Origin: Ruegeria sp. HKCCD8929
GTDB taxonomy: Bacteria > Pseudomonadota > Alphaproteobacteria > Rhodobacterales > Rhodobacteraceae
Assembly: GCF_013031405.1 (NCBI RefSeq)
Contig: NZ_WPZY01000004.1
Location: forward strand, 372,001 to 436,000
Direction of reading: 5' to 3'
Length of the DNA stretch: 64,000 nucleotides
The notes beneath the pieces are model-generated. The model worked only from the letters and a program-made list of their open reading frames with translations. It was not told the origin of the DNA and did not search any database. Shown piece after piece: positions 54,459 to 63,354 of this stretch. Both the position numbers and the translations under genes were made by a program. How positions within the stretch are numbered: position 1 is the stretch's first letter; every line of letters starts with the position of its first letter.

Positions 54459-55347
54459 CACGACCAAGGGCGTTTACGCTGCGCACGAACGGCTGGTCGC
54501 CCCGGCCCGGCTCCGGCCCGAAATCTGGCGCCTTCTGGCCGGGCTCGGACTGATCGCCGTCGTGGTCTTTGCGCTCAACGCCGGCGTGCTTGCCGTGGCC
54601 GGCAGCCTGGGGTCCGAGCTGTGGCTGCGCAATTTCCTGGCCGGAGCGACGCCTGTGGCCATGCTGATCCTGCTGGCCAGTTTCGCCTTTGTCACCCTCG
54701 GGGTGACGCTGGCCGCGCGGCAGCTGCAGCGGCGCTCGCTGCAGACGATTGTCGGGCCGTACCATCTGGCGCTGACCCAGTTCTGGCATGTCCTGCGCGG
54801 GCTCCTGCTGCTGGGGGCGGTGCTTCTGGTGTTGCCGCCCTATGACATGGGCGCGCCGATGCAGCCGAACCTGCCCGTCACCGTCTGGCTGGCCGTATTG
54901 CCGTTTTCGCTGCTTGCCGTGCTGATCCAGACCAGCGCCGAAGAGATTCTGTTCCGCGGCTACCTGCAGCAAAGCCTCGCCGCCCGGTTCCGCTCGCCGG
55001 TGATCTGGATGGGCCTGCCCTCGATCCTGTTTGCCATGGGCCACTATGTGCCGTCCGAGGCCGGGGACAACGCGCTGCTGATTGCATTGTGGTCAGGTGT
55101 GTTCGGCCTGCTGATGGCCGACCTGACCGCGCGCGCCGGAACCCTGGGCCCGGCCATCGCGCTGCACCTCTTCAACAATATCGTGGCGCTGCTGTTCGTT
55201 GCCCTGCCGGGCAGCCTGGACGGGCTGGCGCTGTTCCTCATTCCTTACGAGATGTCGGACACAACCAACCTGCGCGTCTGGCTTGGGGTGGATTTCGTGC
55301 TGATGCTGATTGCCTGGCTGGTGGCACGTCTTGCCTTGCGGCGCTGA
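54448..55347 (+). CDS. CPBP-family intramembrane metalloprotease
   Basis: The 299-residue membrane protein has about eight hydrophobic segments and the CPBP (Abi/CAAX-protease-like) motifs: EEILFRG (the EExxxR metalloprotease motif), a downstream FAMGH-type His motif (ILFAMGHYV), and HLFNN. Such proteins are glutamic/metal proteases in the membrane, in some cases used for regulated proteolysis or self-immunity. The ATG at 54448 with an AGGTGGA site overlaps the end of the ABC/CNB gene by 11 bases, so the two are translationally coupled and probably function together. The longer upstream frame from 54280 lies inside the ABC gene and is rejected. Confidence 0.88.
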   Translation: MDADTTKGVYAAHERLVAPARLRPEIWRLLAGLGLIAVVVFALNAGVLAVAGSLGSELWLRNFLAGATPVAMLILLASFAFVTLGVTLAARQLQRRSLQTIVGPYHLALTQFWHVLRGLLLLGAVLLVLPPYDMGAPMQPNLPVTVWLAVLPFSLLAVLIQTSAEEILFRGYLQQSLAARFRSPVIWMGLPSILFAMGHYVPSEAGDNALLIALWSGVFGLLMADLTARAGTLGPAIALHLFNNIVALLFVALPGSLDGLALFLIPYEMSDTTNLRVWLGVDFVLMLIAWLVARLALRR

Positions 55348-55406
55348 TTGCATTTCCTGACGCAGCGTCTTATTTGACCAGAACGCAGCACAACCAAGGT
55401 TCCGTC

Positions 55407-56342
55407 ATGAACTGGATCACCAATTACGTCCGCCCCCGGATCAACTCGATCTTCTCGCGCAGGGAGATGCCGGAAAACCTCTGGCACAAATGCGACGAAT
55501 GCGGAACCATGCTGTTCCACCGCGAACTGGCGGAAAACCAGAATGTCTGCACCCAGTGCGACCACCACATGGCGATCACCCCGCGCGACCGGTTCGGTCA
55601 CTTGTTCGACGGCGGCATCTTCACCGAGGTTGCGGTGCCCGCGCCCAAGGACGACCCGCTGCAGTTCCGCGATCAGAAGAAATATCCCGACCGCATGAAA
55701 GCGGCGCAGAAAAAGACCGGCGAGAAAGAGGCGATGCTGGTCGCCTCGGGTGAGATCGGCCGAACCCCCATCGTGGCGGCAGCGCAGGATTTCTCGTTCA
55801 TGGGCGGGTCCATGGGCATGTATGTGGGCAACGCCATCATCGCCGCCGCGGAAGAGGCGGTGAAGCTCAAGCGCCCGCTGATCCTGTTCTCCGCCGCCGG
55901 TGGTGCCCGGATGCAGGAGGGGATCCTGAGCCTCATGCAGATGCCCCGCACCACCGTCGCGGTGCAGATGCTGAAAGAGGCTGATCTGCCCTATATCGTC
56001 GTGCTGACCCACCCGACCACGGGCGGCGTGACCGCGTCCTACGCGATGCTGGGCGACGTGCATATTTCGGAACCCAACGCGCTCATCTGCTTCGCCGGTC
56101 CCCGCGTCATCGAACAGACCATCCGCGAGAAACTGCCCGAAGGGTTCCAGCGCGCCGAATACCTGCTGGATCACGGCATGCTCGACCGCGTGACCAAACG
56201 TACCGAGATGCGGGACGAGCTGATCACCATCACCCGGATGCTGATGGGCCTGCCGCCCGCGATCATGGGCGATCTGCCCGCGCCCGCAGATGAAGCCCCG
56301 GCCGCCGAAGAGGCCCCCGCCGAGGCCAAGGCCGAAAAATGA
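55407..56342 (+). CDS. accD: AccD, acetyl-CoA carboxylase carboxyltransferase beta subunit
   Basis: AccD with AccA transfers CO2 from carboxybiotin to acetyl-CoA to make malonyl-CoA. The 311-residue product has the N-terminal zinc ribbon (C29-x2-C32 and C48-x2-C51) and the crotonase-like core with the [12 protein letters not shown] motif, [16 protein letters not shown] and [11 protein letters not shown]. The C-terminal tail is an Ala/Glu/Pro-rich extension. It overlaps folC by four bases, the usual accD-folC pair. Confidence 0.97.
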   Translation: MNWITNYVRPRINSIFSRREMPENLWHKCDECGTMLFHRELAENQNVCTQCDHHMAITPRDRFGHLFDGGIFTEVAVPAPKDDPLQFRDQKKYPDRMKAAQKKTGEKEAMLVASGEIGRTPIVAAAQDFSFMGGSMGMYVGNAIIAAAEEAVKLKRPLILFSAAGGARMQEGILSLMQMPRTTVAVQMLKEADLPYIVVLTHPTTGGVTASYAMLGDVHISEPNALICFAGPRVIEQTIREKLPEGFQRAEYLLDHGMLDRVTKRTEMRDELITITRMLMGLPPAIMGDLPAPADEAPAAEEAPAEAKAEK

Positions 56343-57613
56343 CCCCGCCAACATCCGACGTCATCCTCGACCGGATGATGGCGCTGCATCCCAAAATCAT
56401 CGACCTGACCTTGGATCGCGTCTGGCGTCTGCTGGCCGCACTGGACAACCCGCAGGACAAGCTGCCGCCGGTGATCCACCTCGCCGGAACCAACGGCAAG
56501 GGTTCGACCCAGGCGATGATCCGCGCCGGTCTCGAAGGTGTGAGGCTGACCGCACATGCCTATACATCCCCCCATCTGGCACGCTTCCACGAACGCATCC
56601 GAGTCGCGGGAGAGTTGATCTCGGAACCCGATCTGACGGCGGTTCTGGACGAGTGCTACACCGCCAATGCGCGTGAAAACATCACCTATTTCGAGATCAC
56701 CACCTGCGCCGCCCTGCTGGCCTTTGCCCGCACACAGGCCGACTACACGCTGCTCGAAGTGGGCCTCGGCGGGCGGCTCGACGCCACCAACGTCATCGAC
56801 AAACCGGCCGTCACCGTGATCACCCCGATCTCCATCGACCATGAGCAGTTCCTCGGCGACACGCTGACCAAGATTGCCACCGAAAAGGCCGGGATCATCA
56901 AGCGCGGCGTGCCCTGCATCGTCGGCCCGCAGCCGGATGAGGCGATGGAGGTCATCGAGGCCACCGCCGCCCGCCTCGGCGCCCCGCTGCTGGCGCATGG
57001 CCAGCACTGGCAGGTGCATGAGGAAAATGGCCGCCTGATCTATCAGGACGAAACCGGCCTGCGCGACCTGCCGCTGCCTAACCTAATGGGCGCGCACCAG
57101 GTCCAGAACGCCGGCGCCGCGCTGGCGGTGCTGCGCCATCTCGGTCTTGGCGATAGTGCCTACGAGGGCGCGGTGACCGAGGCCCACTGGCCCGCCCGCA
57201 TGCAACGCCTGAAAACCGGGCCGCTTGTCGAGGCCGCGCCGCAGGCCGAGCTGTGGCTCGATGGCGGCCACAACGCCGCCGCCGGACAGGCGCTGGCGGA
57301 TGTGCTGGACAAGCTCCCCAAACGGCCCACCCACATGATCTGCGGCATGCTCAACACCAAGGACGTGACCGGCTACCTCGCGCCGCTGGCCGAACACGCC
57401 GACAGCCTCACGGCGGTCTCCATCCCCGGCGAGCCCAACACGCTCAGCGCCAAGGACACCGCATCGGCCGCCGAGTCGGTCAACCTGCCGTCAATCATCG
57501 CGCTCAACGTCGCCTCTGCCGTCGACCGAATAACCGCCCAGGACCCGCAGGCCCGTATCCTGATCTGTGGCTCGCTTTACCTCGCTGGAAACATACTGCG
57601 CGAAAACGGCTGA
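56339..57613 (+). CDS. folC: FolC, folylpolyglutamate/dihydrofolate synthase
   Basis: FolC ligates glutamate to dihydropteroate and folates in the cytoplasm. The 424-residue product is a Mur-ligase-like enzyme with the ATP-binding P-loop GTNGKGSTQ (about residues 50-58), [13 protein letters not shown], the [13 protein letters not shown] block, [10 protein letters not shown] and the C-terminal domain with [15 protein letters not shown]. It is the last gene of the accD-folC unit and is followed by a hairpin-rich gap. Confidence 0.95.
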   Translation: MTPPTSDVILDRMMALHPKIIDLTLDRVWRLLAALDNPQDKLPPVIHLAGTNGKGSTQAMIRAGLEGVRLTAHAYTSPHLARFHERIRVAGELISEPDLTAVLDECYTANARENITYFEITTCAALLAFARTQADYTLLEVGLGGRLDATNVIDKPAVTVITPISIDHEQFLGDTLTKIATEKAGIIKRGVPCIVGPQPDEAMEVIEATAARLGAPLLAHGQHWQVHEENGRLIYQDETGLRDLPLPNLMGAHQVQNAGAALAVLRHLGLGDSAYEGAVTEAHWPARMQRLKTGPLVEAAPQAELWLDGGHNAAAGQALADVLDKLPKRPTHMICGMLNTKDVTGYLAPLAEHADSLTAVSIPGEPNTLSAKDTASAAESVNLPSIIALNVASAVDRITAQDPQARILICGSLYLAGNILRENG

Positions 57614-57629
57614 CACCGGGACAGGGGCT

Positions 57630-57691
57630 GCTCCCGCCCACCCAAGGACCTTGCGCTCCGGGGCGGTTGGGCCGGGCGCCGCTGCGCGGCG
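57630..57691 (+). repeat. Intergenic palindromic element, copy A
   Basis: The element consists of GCTCCCGCCC (57630-57639), a 26-base variable spacer, GTTGGGCC (57666-57673) and a GC hairpin CGCCGC-TGC-GCGGCG (57677-57691). The same block order occurs in opposite orientation at 62813-62891. It looks like a member of a dispersed intergenic repeat family. Confidence 0.5.
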
Positions 57692-57747
57692 ATCCCGCAG
57701 CTTCTTCTGTTCAAAAATATCCCGGAGGAGTCACGGCTTGTCGTGAC

Positions 57748-57768
57748 GGGGGCAGCGCCCCCTATTTT
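57748..57768 (+). terminator. Terminator-like hairpin between folC and zapE
   Basis: GGGGGC and GCCCCC form a 6-bp GC stem with a three-base loop, followed by TATTTT on the plus strand. It overlaps the last codon of the convergent zapE gene. A second small hairpin TCACG/CGTGA lies at 57731-57746. It would end the accD-folC transcript. Confidence 0.5.
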
Positions 57769-58820
57769 CCCCAGTCCTTCGCCTGCATCTCCCGCAGACG
57801 CGACGCGGTGCGTTCGAATTCAAACGTCCCTTCGCCCTCGACATACAGCATCTCCGGCTCCGCCGCCGCCGAACAGATCAGTCGCACCTTCGCCTCGTAC
57901 AAAGCGTCGATCAGGGTCACAAACCGCCTGGCCTCGTTGAAATTGTTGCGCGACAGGCGCGGGATGTCTTCCAGCACCAGCACCTTCACCTCTTCGGCGA
58001 TCGCCAGATAATCCCCCGGTCCCAGCATCCGCCCGCAGAGATCATAGAACGAGGCGCGCGCCACCCCGTTGCGGAAGGCGGGCAATACCACCTCGCGCCC
58101 TTTTACATGCAGGGTCAGCGGCTCGGCCGGCCCGCCCGAAAGATCGCGCCAGACCCCGCGGATGCTCTCGCGCGCCTCGGGCCCGATCGGCGTGAAATAA
58201 ACCTGCGCACCCTCCAGCCGGTTTTGCCGGTAGTCGGTGGGCGAGACCATCTCCCACACCACCAACTGCTCCTTGATCAGCTTGATGAAGGGCAGAAACA
58301 GCTGCCGGTTCAGCCCGTCCTTGTAGAGATCATCCGGCACCCGGTTCGAGGTGGTCACCACCACCACGCCCGCGTCGAACAAGAACTCGAACAGCCGTCC
58401 CACGATCATCGCATCGGTGATGTCGGTGATCTGCATCTCGTCAAAGGCCAGAACCTTGACCGATTTCACCACCTCGGCCGCAACCGGGGCCAGAGTGTCC
58501 TCGACCCCGCGCTGCCGCGCCTCGTGCATCTTGGCGTGAATCTCCTGCATGAAGGCGTGGAAATGCACCCGCCGCACCGGCACGTCACCCAGCGTTTCCA
58601 CGAACATGTCCATCAGCATCGACTTGCCGCGCCCGACTCCGCCCCACAGATACAGGCCCTTGGGCGGCGGCGGCGCCTTGCGGAACAGCCCGCGCTTGAC
58701 CGGAGCGGATATGGCGGCGCGGATGCGCTCGAATTCGGGCAGCACCGCCTCCTGCGCGGGATCGGCCTGCAGGATGCCATCGGCCACCCGGGTGGCGTAG
58801 AATGCGGAAACGTCCAACAT
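57762..58820 (-). CDS. zapE: ZapE, AFG1-like cell-division ATPase
   Basis: ZapE (AFG1/LACE1 family) is an AAA+-like ATPase that acts on the Z-ring under stress. The 352-residue product has Walker A GGVGRGKS (residues 60-67), then MDMFVETLGDVPVRRVHFHA, Walker B VLAFDEMQITDI, and sensor TSNRVPDDLY. ATG at 58820 gives the usual N-terminus (MLDVSAFYATRVADGILQAD); an in-frame ATG at 58877 would add 19 residues without conservation or a ribosome site. It converges with folC and diverges from the MFS gene. Confidence 0.93.
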   Translation of the reverse strand: MLDVSAFYATRVADGILQADPAQEAVLPEFERIRAAISAPVKRGLFRKAPPPPKGLYLWGGVGRGKSMLMDMFVETLGDVPVRRVHFHAFMQEIHAKMHEARQRGVEDTLAPVAAEVVKSVKVLAFDEMQITDITDAMIVGRLFEFLFDAGVVVVTTSNRVPDDLYKDGLNRQLFLPFIKLIKEQLVVWEMVSPTDYRQNRLEGAQVYFTPIGPEARESIRGVWRDLSGGPAEPLTLHVKGREVVLPAFRNGVARASFYDLCGRMLGPGDYLAIAEEVKVLVLEDIPRLSRNNFNEARRFVTLIDALYEAKVRLICSAAAEPEMLYVEGEGTFEFERTASRLREMQAKDWGK

Positions 58821-58912
58821 ATCGCAGCCATAGCGCGGCGGATTCGGCTTGAAAAGCGGTGCCGGGGCAGCCCGCATCAATTTTGGTTAAGTGTGGGCGC
58901 AAAACTCCTGAA

Positions 58913-58940
58913 TTGACGTAAACGGGATTCAGCTTAGGGT
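58913..58940 (+). promoter_or_regulatory. Candidate sigma-70 promoter of the MFS gene
   Basis: TTGACG (58913-58918) and TAGGGT (58935-58940) with a 16-bp spacer lie 27 bp upstream of the MFS start. The -35 is good and the -10 is weak. Confidence 0.35.
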
Positions 58941-58967
58941 CCGACGGACACGCAACCGGAGATTTGC

Positions 58968-60209
58968 ATGGACCGCTCGGCCCGCCTGATGACCCCCGTT
59001 TTGATCGTCGGATGCATCATCATCACCGCGAGCTTTGCCGTGCGCGCGTCCTTCGGAGTGTTCCAGATTCCGATCGCTCAGGAGTTCGGCTGGCTCAGAA
59101 CCGATTTCTCGCTGGCCATCGCGATCCAGAACCTCGCCTGGGGTATCGGCCAGCCGATCTTCGGTGCCATCGCCGAAAAGATCGGCGACCGCCGAGCCAT
59201 TATCCTCGGCGCGCTGACCTATGCCGCCGGCATGGTGCTGTCGGCGTGGTCGGTCACGCCGCTGGGGCACCAGATCTACGCCTGGCTCGTGGGGTTCGGC
59301 ATCGCCGGGACCGGCTTTGGCGTGGTGCTGGCCGTGGTCGGACGGGCGTCGTCGGACGAGAACCGTTCGATGTCGCTGGCCATCGTGACGGCGGCAGGCA
59401 GCGCCGGACAGGTGATCGGCGCGCCAGCCGCTGAATGGTTGTTGAGCTTTCTGCCATGGCAACAGGTGTTTCTGGTCTTTGCAGCCATGATCCTTGCCCT
59501 GATCCTGACGCTGCCCTTCATGCGTGCACCGGAACCCGCCAGCAAGCAGGAGCTTGAGGAAAGCATGGGCCAGATCCTGAAAAAGGCCTTTCGCGACCCG
59601 TCCTACACGCTGATTTTCCTGGGCTTTTTCAGTTGCGGCTACCAACTGGCCTTCATCACCGCTCACTTCCCCGCCTTCGTGACCGAGATGTGCGGGCCGA
59701 TCCAGCCGGGTGGCGTGCTGCATTCGATGGGCATCACCACCACCTCGGCGCTGGGCGCGGTGGCGATCTCGCTGGTGGGGCTGGCCAATATCGGCGGTAC
59801 GCTGGCGGCGGGCTGGGCGGGCAAGCATTTCCCCAAGAAATACCTGCTGGCAGGCATCTACACCGCTCGTACCATCGTGGCGGCTGCCTTCATCCTGCTG
59901 CCGATCACGCCGATGTCGGTCATCATCTTCTCGGTAGTGATGGGCTCGCTGTGGCTGGCCACGGTACCGCTGACCTCGGGGCTGGTCGCGCATCTCTACG
60001 GGTTGCGCTACATGGGCACGCTCTATGGCATCGTGTTTCTCAGCCACCAGATCGGAGGGTTCCTGGGCGTCTGGCTGGGCGGTCGCATGTATGACCTCTA
60101 CGGCGATTACACCATGGTCTGGTGGGTCGGCGTGGGCGTCGGCGCCTTCAGCGCCATCGTGCACCTGCCGATCCGGGAAAACCGTGGGCCAGCAGCGCAA
60201 CCGGCCTGA
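58968..60209 (+). CDS. MFS transporter, OFA/monocarboxylate-like
   Basis: This is a 413-residue major facilitator with 12 hydrophobic segments and a short central loop (about residues 187-205). The first helices carry the pattern ASFGVFQIPIAQEFGWLRTDFS, and a conserved GDRRAIILGAL motif follows helix 2-3, like oxalate/formate and monocarboxylate transporters. The substrate cannot be told. GGAG precedes the ATG. It is a single gene between divergent zapE and a convergent hydrolase gene. Confidence 0.88.
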   Translation: MDRSARLMTPVLIVGCIIITASFAVRASFGVFQIPIAQEFGWLRTDFSLAIAIQNLAWGIGQPIFGAIAEKIGDRRAIILGALTYAAGMVLSAWSVTPLGHQIYAWLVGFGIAGTGFGVVLAVVGRASSDENRSMSLAIVTAAGSAGQVIGAPAAEWLLSFLPWQQVFLVFAAMILALILTLPFMRAPEPASKQELEESMGQILKKAFRDPSYTLIFLGFFSCGYQLAFITAHFPAFVTEMCGPIQPGGVLHSMGITTTSALGAVAISLVGLANIGGTLAAGWAGKHFPKKYLLAGIYTARTIVAAAFILLPITPMSVIIFSVVMGSLWLATVPLTSGLVAHLYGLRYMGTLYGIVFLSHQIGGFLGVWLGGRMYDLYGDYTMVWWVGVGVGAFSAIVHLPIRENRGPAAQPA

Positions 60210-61160
60210 TCAGTTCAACCCGTCGCGCAGCCGCTCGCCCAGGATCGCCGCGATCTGATCGGTATGGGTATAGGTCATCCCATGCCCGGCATCCTCGATC
60301 ACCTCCTGCCAGGCGTCGCGGCTCCATTCGGTCAGGCGCCCCATGGCGGACAGCGGGATAACGTCGTCCTCGCGCGCCCAGATCGCCAGCACCGGCACAC
60401 CGGCGCGGTGGATGGTGCGGTGCTCGTCCTGCAACTCGCGCGAGAGGATGCCGCGCAGGCTGGAAAGCACCGCAGGAACAAACCCGCGATAGTGCAGTTC
60501 GCGCTGTTGCAGGTCCACGATGTCCGGAACCGAACTGAGAAGGGCACGCTCGGCCTCGGTACCCCGGCGATGGCGCCCGGGAAACAGCGCCAGCATCAGC
60601 CAGTCACCCAGCCCCTGCTTCTGCCGGATGAACTGGGTGGCCCGGTCGGTTGTCATCACCATGCCGGACGAGGCCAGCAGCACCAGATGCCGGACCCGGT
60701 TGGGGTGCTTGGCGGCAAACACCGTGGCAATCGCCCCGCCCATGGAATAGCCGAACAGGGTGAAATCCTCTTCGATCTCCTGATCGTCGAGCAGGTCTTC
60801 GAGTTGCTTGATGAAGAAGTCGTCGTTTTGCGACCCTTCGGGTCGGTCCGAATAGCCGCGCCCATAAAGGTCATAAGTCAGCACCCGGTATCCCATCGCC
60901 CCTAGCGCCCGCGCCAGCCCGTTCCAGACAAAGGACGGCGTGCTCAGCCCGTGGACACAGACTGCCACCGGTCCGCGCACCGCCCCATGCCACTGGTAAT
61001 GGGTGACACCCTGCGACAGCTGCACACATGTACCGGGCGCGTCTCGTCGCTCCCACTCGTCCATGGGCCTGCGCCGAGCCTCTGCCCAATAGGGTAGGGC
61101 AGCCGCCCCGATGACGACAACGAGAAGAACGAGGATAAGGATCAGGATACCGCTTGCCAT
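60210..61160 (-). CDS. Alpha/beta hydrolase with N-terminal membrane anchor
   Basis: This is a 316-residue alpha/beta-hydrolase. Residues 4-24 are a hydrophobic anchor or uncleaved signal, followed by the hydrolase fold with the oxyanion region CVHGLSTPSFVWNGLA, the nucleophile elbow GYSMGG (S139), and a C-terminal GHGMTYTHTDQIA with the catalytic His. It probably acts as an esterase or lipase at the inner membrane. It starts inside the end of the ornithine-cyclodeaminase-like gene (19-bp overlap), so they are one operon. Confidence 0.9.
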   Translation of the reverse strand: MASGILILILVLLVVVIGAAALPYWAEARRRPMDEWERRDAPGTCVQLSQGVTHYQWHGAVRGPVAVCVHGLSTPSFVWNGLARALGAMGYRVLTYDLYGRGYSDRPEGSQNDDFFIKQLEDLLDDQEIEEDFTLFGYSMGGAIATVFAAKHPNRVRHLVLLASSGMVMTTDRATQFIRQKQGLGDWLMLALFPGRHRRGTEAERALLSSVPDIVDLQQRELHYRGFVPAVLSSLRGILSRELQDEHRTIHRAGVPVLAIWAREDDVIPLSAMGRLTEWSRDAWQEVIEDAGHGMTYTHTDQIAAILGERLRDGLN

Positions 61161-62056
61161 TTGTCCAGAATATAGCGACTGGTCATAAGGTCCAGATGGG
61201 CACCACCACCATTCTTGAAGAGTGTGATCTCATCCGCGCGCCGCACAAAAGCCTCAAGATCGTAGAAATCGGCGATCAGATCGCCGCGTGTGATGGTGCC
61301 GTCGTCTAGTGGGATCTGTATCTCGCCGATATGGCCGATGGTGGTGTCGAAACTGTCGACAAAGATGCGCGACCGCCTCAGCGCCGTATCATCGGCCTCG
61401 CGCATGTCGGGGCGGTAGGCACCGATCAGGTTCAGATGCTGACCGGGGCGCAGCCACTCGCCGTTGATCACCGGCTCGGTCGACATGGTGGCCGAGACCA
61501 CGATATCGGCGCGGGTCACCGCCTCTGCCAGATCCTCGGCAACACCCACGCCCTCCAGCGTCTCCGCCAACGCCTCGGCCTTTGACAGCGTGCGGTTCCA
61601 GATGCGGATGCGCGCCTGCGGAAAACCGGCCCCGAACGCCTCGCACAGCGACCGGCCCACAGTGCCCGCGCCGACGATCAGCACCTCGCGGCTGCCGGGA
61701 TCGGCCAGCCGCAGCGCGCCCAGCAGGCTGTCTCCGGCCGTCTTCCACTTGGTCACGAGGTGAAAGTCGATCAGCGCCGACAGCGTCCCGTCGCCATCGC
61801 CATAGAGGCACACCGCCCCGTTGATCATCGGCTGCCCCTGGTTCGGATTGCCCGGAAACACTGTCGCGGTCTTGACCGCCATGCCCAGCCCGTCGATCCA
61901 CGCCGCCCGCGACAGCAGGGTGTCCGGATCGCGATAGAGGAACGTATCCCCGATCTCGGCCTTGGGCAGAGTGTGTCCGTCGGCCAGCGCGCGGGTCAGT
62001 TCCAGCCAGTCCAGGTTCGCCTCACCTTCGGCAAAGGGGATGTGAAGAACGCTCAT
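61142..62056 (-). CDS. Ornithine cyclodeaminase / mu-crystallin family protein
   Basis: The 304-residue product has the family N-terminal lobe with GMAVKTATVFPGNPNQGQP and a Rossmann domain (VLIVGAGTVGRSLCEAFG near residues 124-141). Family members include ornithine cyclodeaminase (ornithine to proline), alanine dehydrogenases and ketimine reductases; the exact substrate is unknown. It overlaps the HAD gene upstream and the hydrolase gene downstream, forming a three-gene minus-strand unit. Confidence 0.88.
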   Translation of the reverse strand: MSVLHIPFAEGEANLDWLELTRALADGHTLPKAEIGDTFLYRDPDTLLSRAAWIDGLGMAVKTATVFPGNPNQGQPMINGAVCLYGDGDGTLSALIDFHLVTKWKTAGDSLLGALRLADPGSREVLIVGAGTVGRSLCEAFGAGFPQARIRIWNRTLSKAEALAETLEGVGVAEDLAEAVTRADIVVSATMSTEPVINGEWLRPGQHLNLIGAYRPDMREADDTALRRSRIFVDSFDTTIGHIGEIQIPLDDGTITRGDLIADFYDLEAFVRRADEITLFKNGGGAHLDLMTSRYILDKWQAVS

Positions 62057-62673
62057 GCCGCCTCGCTTTCGGTCAACAGGCCTTCGGATACCAGCCGCGC
62101 GGCCCAGCCCTGAGGACCTTCGAAGTGATGCGCCTGCCAGCCGCGCGCGGTGGCCGCGTCGATATTCTCCATCCGGTCATCGGTGAACAGCAGCGTCTCG
62201 GGCGCCAGCCTGCAATCGGCCTCGACCATCTCATAGATCGGCGCATGGGGTTTCACGGCCTTCAACCGACCCGAAACATAATGCCGGTCGAACTCGTTCA
62301 GGAAGGCGTAGACGGTGGTGGCATAATCGAAATTCTGCACCCCGAAATTGGTCAGCGCAAAGACCGGCAAGCCCTTGCTGCGCAGCGCCCGCAGCAGACG
62401 GACCGAGTGCGGGATATCCGGTGCCGCCAGCTCGATCCAGTTGTCGTGCCACATGCGGATCTCGTCGCGCCATTCGGGGTATTTCTCGGCCCAGCCATAG
62501 ATGGTGTCGGTGAAGTGATGCCCCTGATCCACCAGATCGTTCATCCCATGCAGATCGACCTCGGTAAACATCGCCCTGCGGCGGTCCGCGCCGATCACGC
62601 GGTCATAATAGCGTTCGGGTTGCCATTCGATAAGCACATTGCCGATGTCGAAAATGACGGCGTTGACGGGCAT
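62053..62673 (-). CDS. HAD-superfamily hydrolase, YihX-like phosphatase
   Basis: The 206-residue product has the HAD motif I FDIGNVLIEW (nucleophile D9), motif II LTNFGVQNF, and motif III with K and DDRMENIDAA. This pattern (FDxGNVL) is that of HAD-IA phosphatases of the YihX or haloacid-dehalogenase-like group, which dephosphorylate small sugars and related compounds. ATG at 62673 has an AAGG site and gives standard length; a frame extending to 62781 is rejected. It overlaps the cyclodeaminase-like gene by four bases. Confidence 0.88.
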   Translation of the reverse strand: MPVNAVIFDIGNVLIEWQPERYYDRVIGADRRRAMFTEVDLHGMNDLVDQGHHFTDTIYGWAEKYPEWRDEIRMWHDNWIELAAPDIPHSVRLLRALRSKGLPVFALTNFGVQNFDYATTVYAFLNEFDRHYVSGRLKAVKPHAPIYEMVEADCRLAPETLLFTDDRMENIDAATARGWQAHHFEGPQGWAARLVSEGLLTESEAA

Positions 62674-62812
62674 GAAGTGCCTTCCCAATTGAACAGGCCG
62701 CGGCGTTCCCGCAGCAAACAGAATACCTTGCGCCGAACTGAAACAATCCTTGTGCCAATGATCAAGCCACAACCGGGCCAAACATCGCTGAAACCTGCGA
62801 AATTCGGGGCAC

Positions 62813-62891
62813 CAGCGCGCGGGCCTGCCCGCGCGCTGCCGGGCCCAACGGGAGGGGTCGCATCTTCGATGCGGCGCCGACGGGCGGGAGC
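62813..62891 (-). repeat. Intergenic palindromic element, copy B
   Basis: In reverse orientation this has the same order as copy A at 57630: GCTCCCGCCC (62891-62882), a 32-base spacer holding a hairpin CGCATC-GAA-GATGCG, GTTGGGCC (62849-62842), then a 12-bp perfect stem CAGCGCGCGGGC/GCCCGCGCGCTG (62813-62838) with a two-base loop. It fills most of the 228-bp gap between the DUF188 and HAD genes. Confidence 0.55.
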
Positions 62892-62901
62892 CTCTGGCCC
62901 T

Positions 62902-63354
62902 TCAGGTGCGCGAAGCCGCCCGGATTTCCCGTTCCAGCGCGTCCAGAAACCGCGAGCGGTCGACCTTGGAGAACGCCTTGCCGCCACCGCCCGCGCCCAG
63001 CGGGTTGGCGGCACGCAGGTCGGCCATCAGATCACGCATCGCCAGTTGCTGGCCGATATTGGCCGCCGTGAACGCCTCGCCATTGTGGCGCAGCACCCGC
63101 GCCCCGGCCTTGACGCATTTCGCGGCCAGCGGGATGTCCGAGGTCACCACCACATCGCCCGCGCCGCAGCGCTCGGCGATCCACTTGTCGGCCTCATCCG
63201 CACCCTCGGACACGATCACCACCTGAACCAGAGGGTTCTGCGACGGGCGCAACCCGCCGTTTGACACCAGATACATGGTCAGCCCGTGACGGGTGGCCAC
63301 CCGCTCGGCCTCTTGCTTGACCGGGCAGGCATCGGCGTCGACATAAAGCGCCAT
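62902..63354 (-). CDS. YaiI/YqxD family protein (DUF188)
   Basis: The 150-residue product begins with the family signature [18 protein letters not shown], followed by [26 protein letters not shown] (motifs DEADKWI and [11 protein letters not shown]), and [20 protein letters not shown]. It resembles PIN-like nuclease folds with conserved acidic residues, but its function is not established. Its ATG shares one base with the sthA stop (TAATG), so it is co-transcribed with sthA. Confidence 0.93.
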   Translation of the reverse strand: MALYVDADACPVKQEAERVATRHGLTMYLVSNGGLRPSQNPLVQVVIVSEGADEADKWIAERCGAGDVVVTSDIPLAAKCVKAGARVLRHNGEAFTAANIGQQLAMRDLMADLRAANPLGAGGGGKAFSKVDRSRFLDALEREIRAASRT

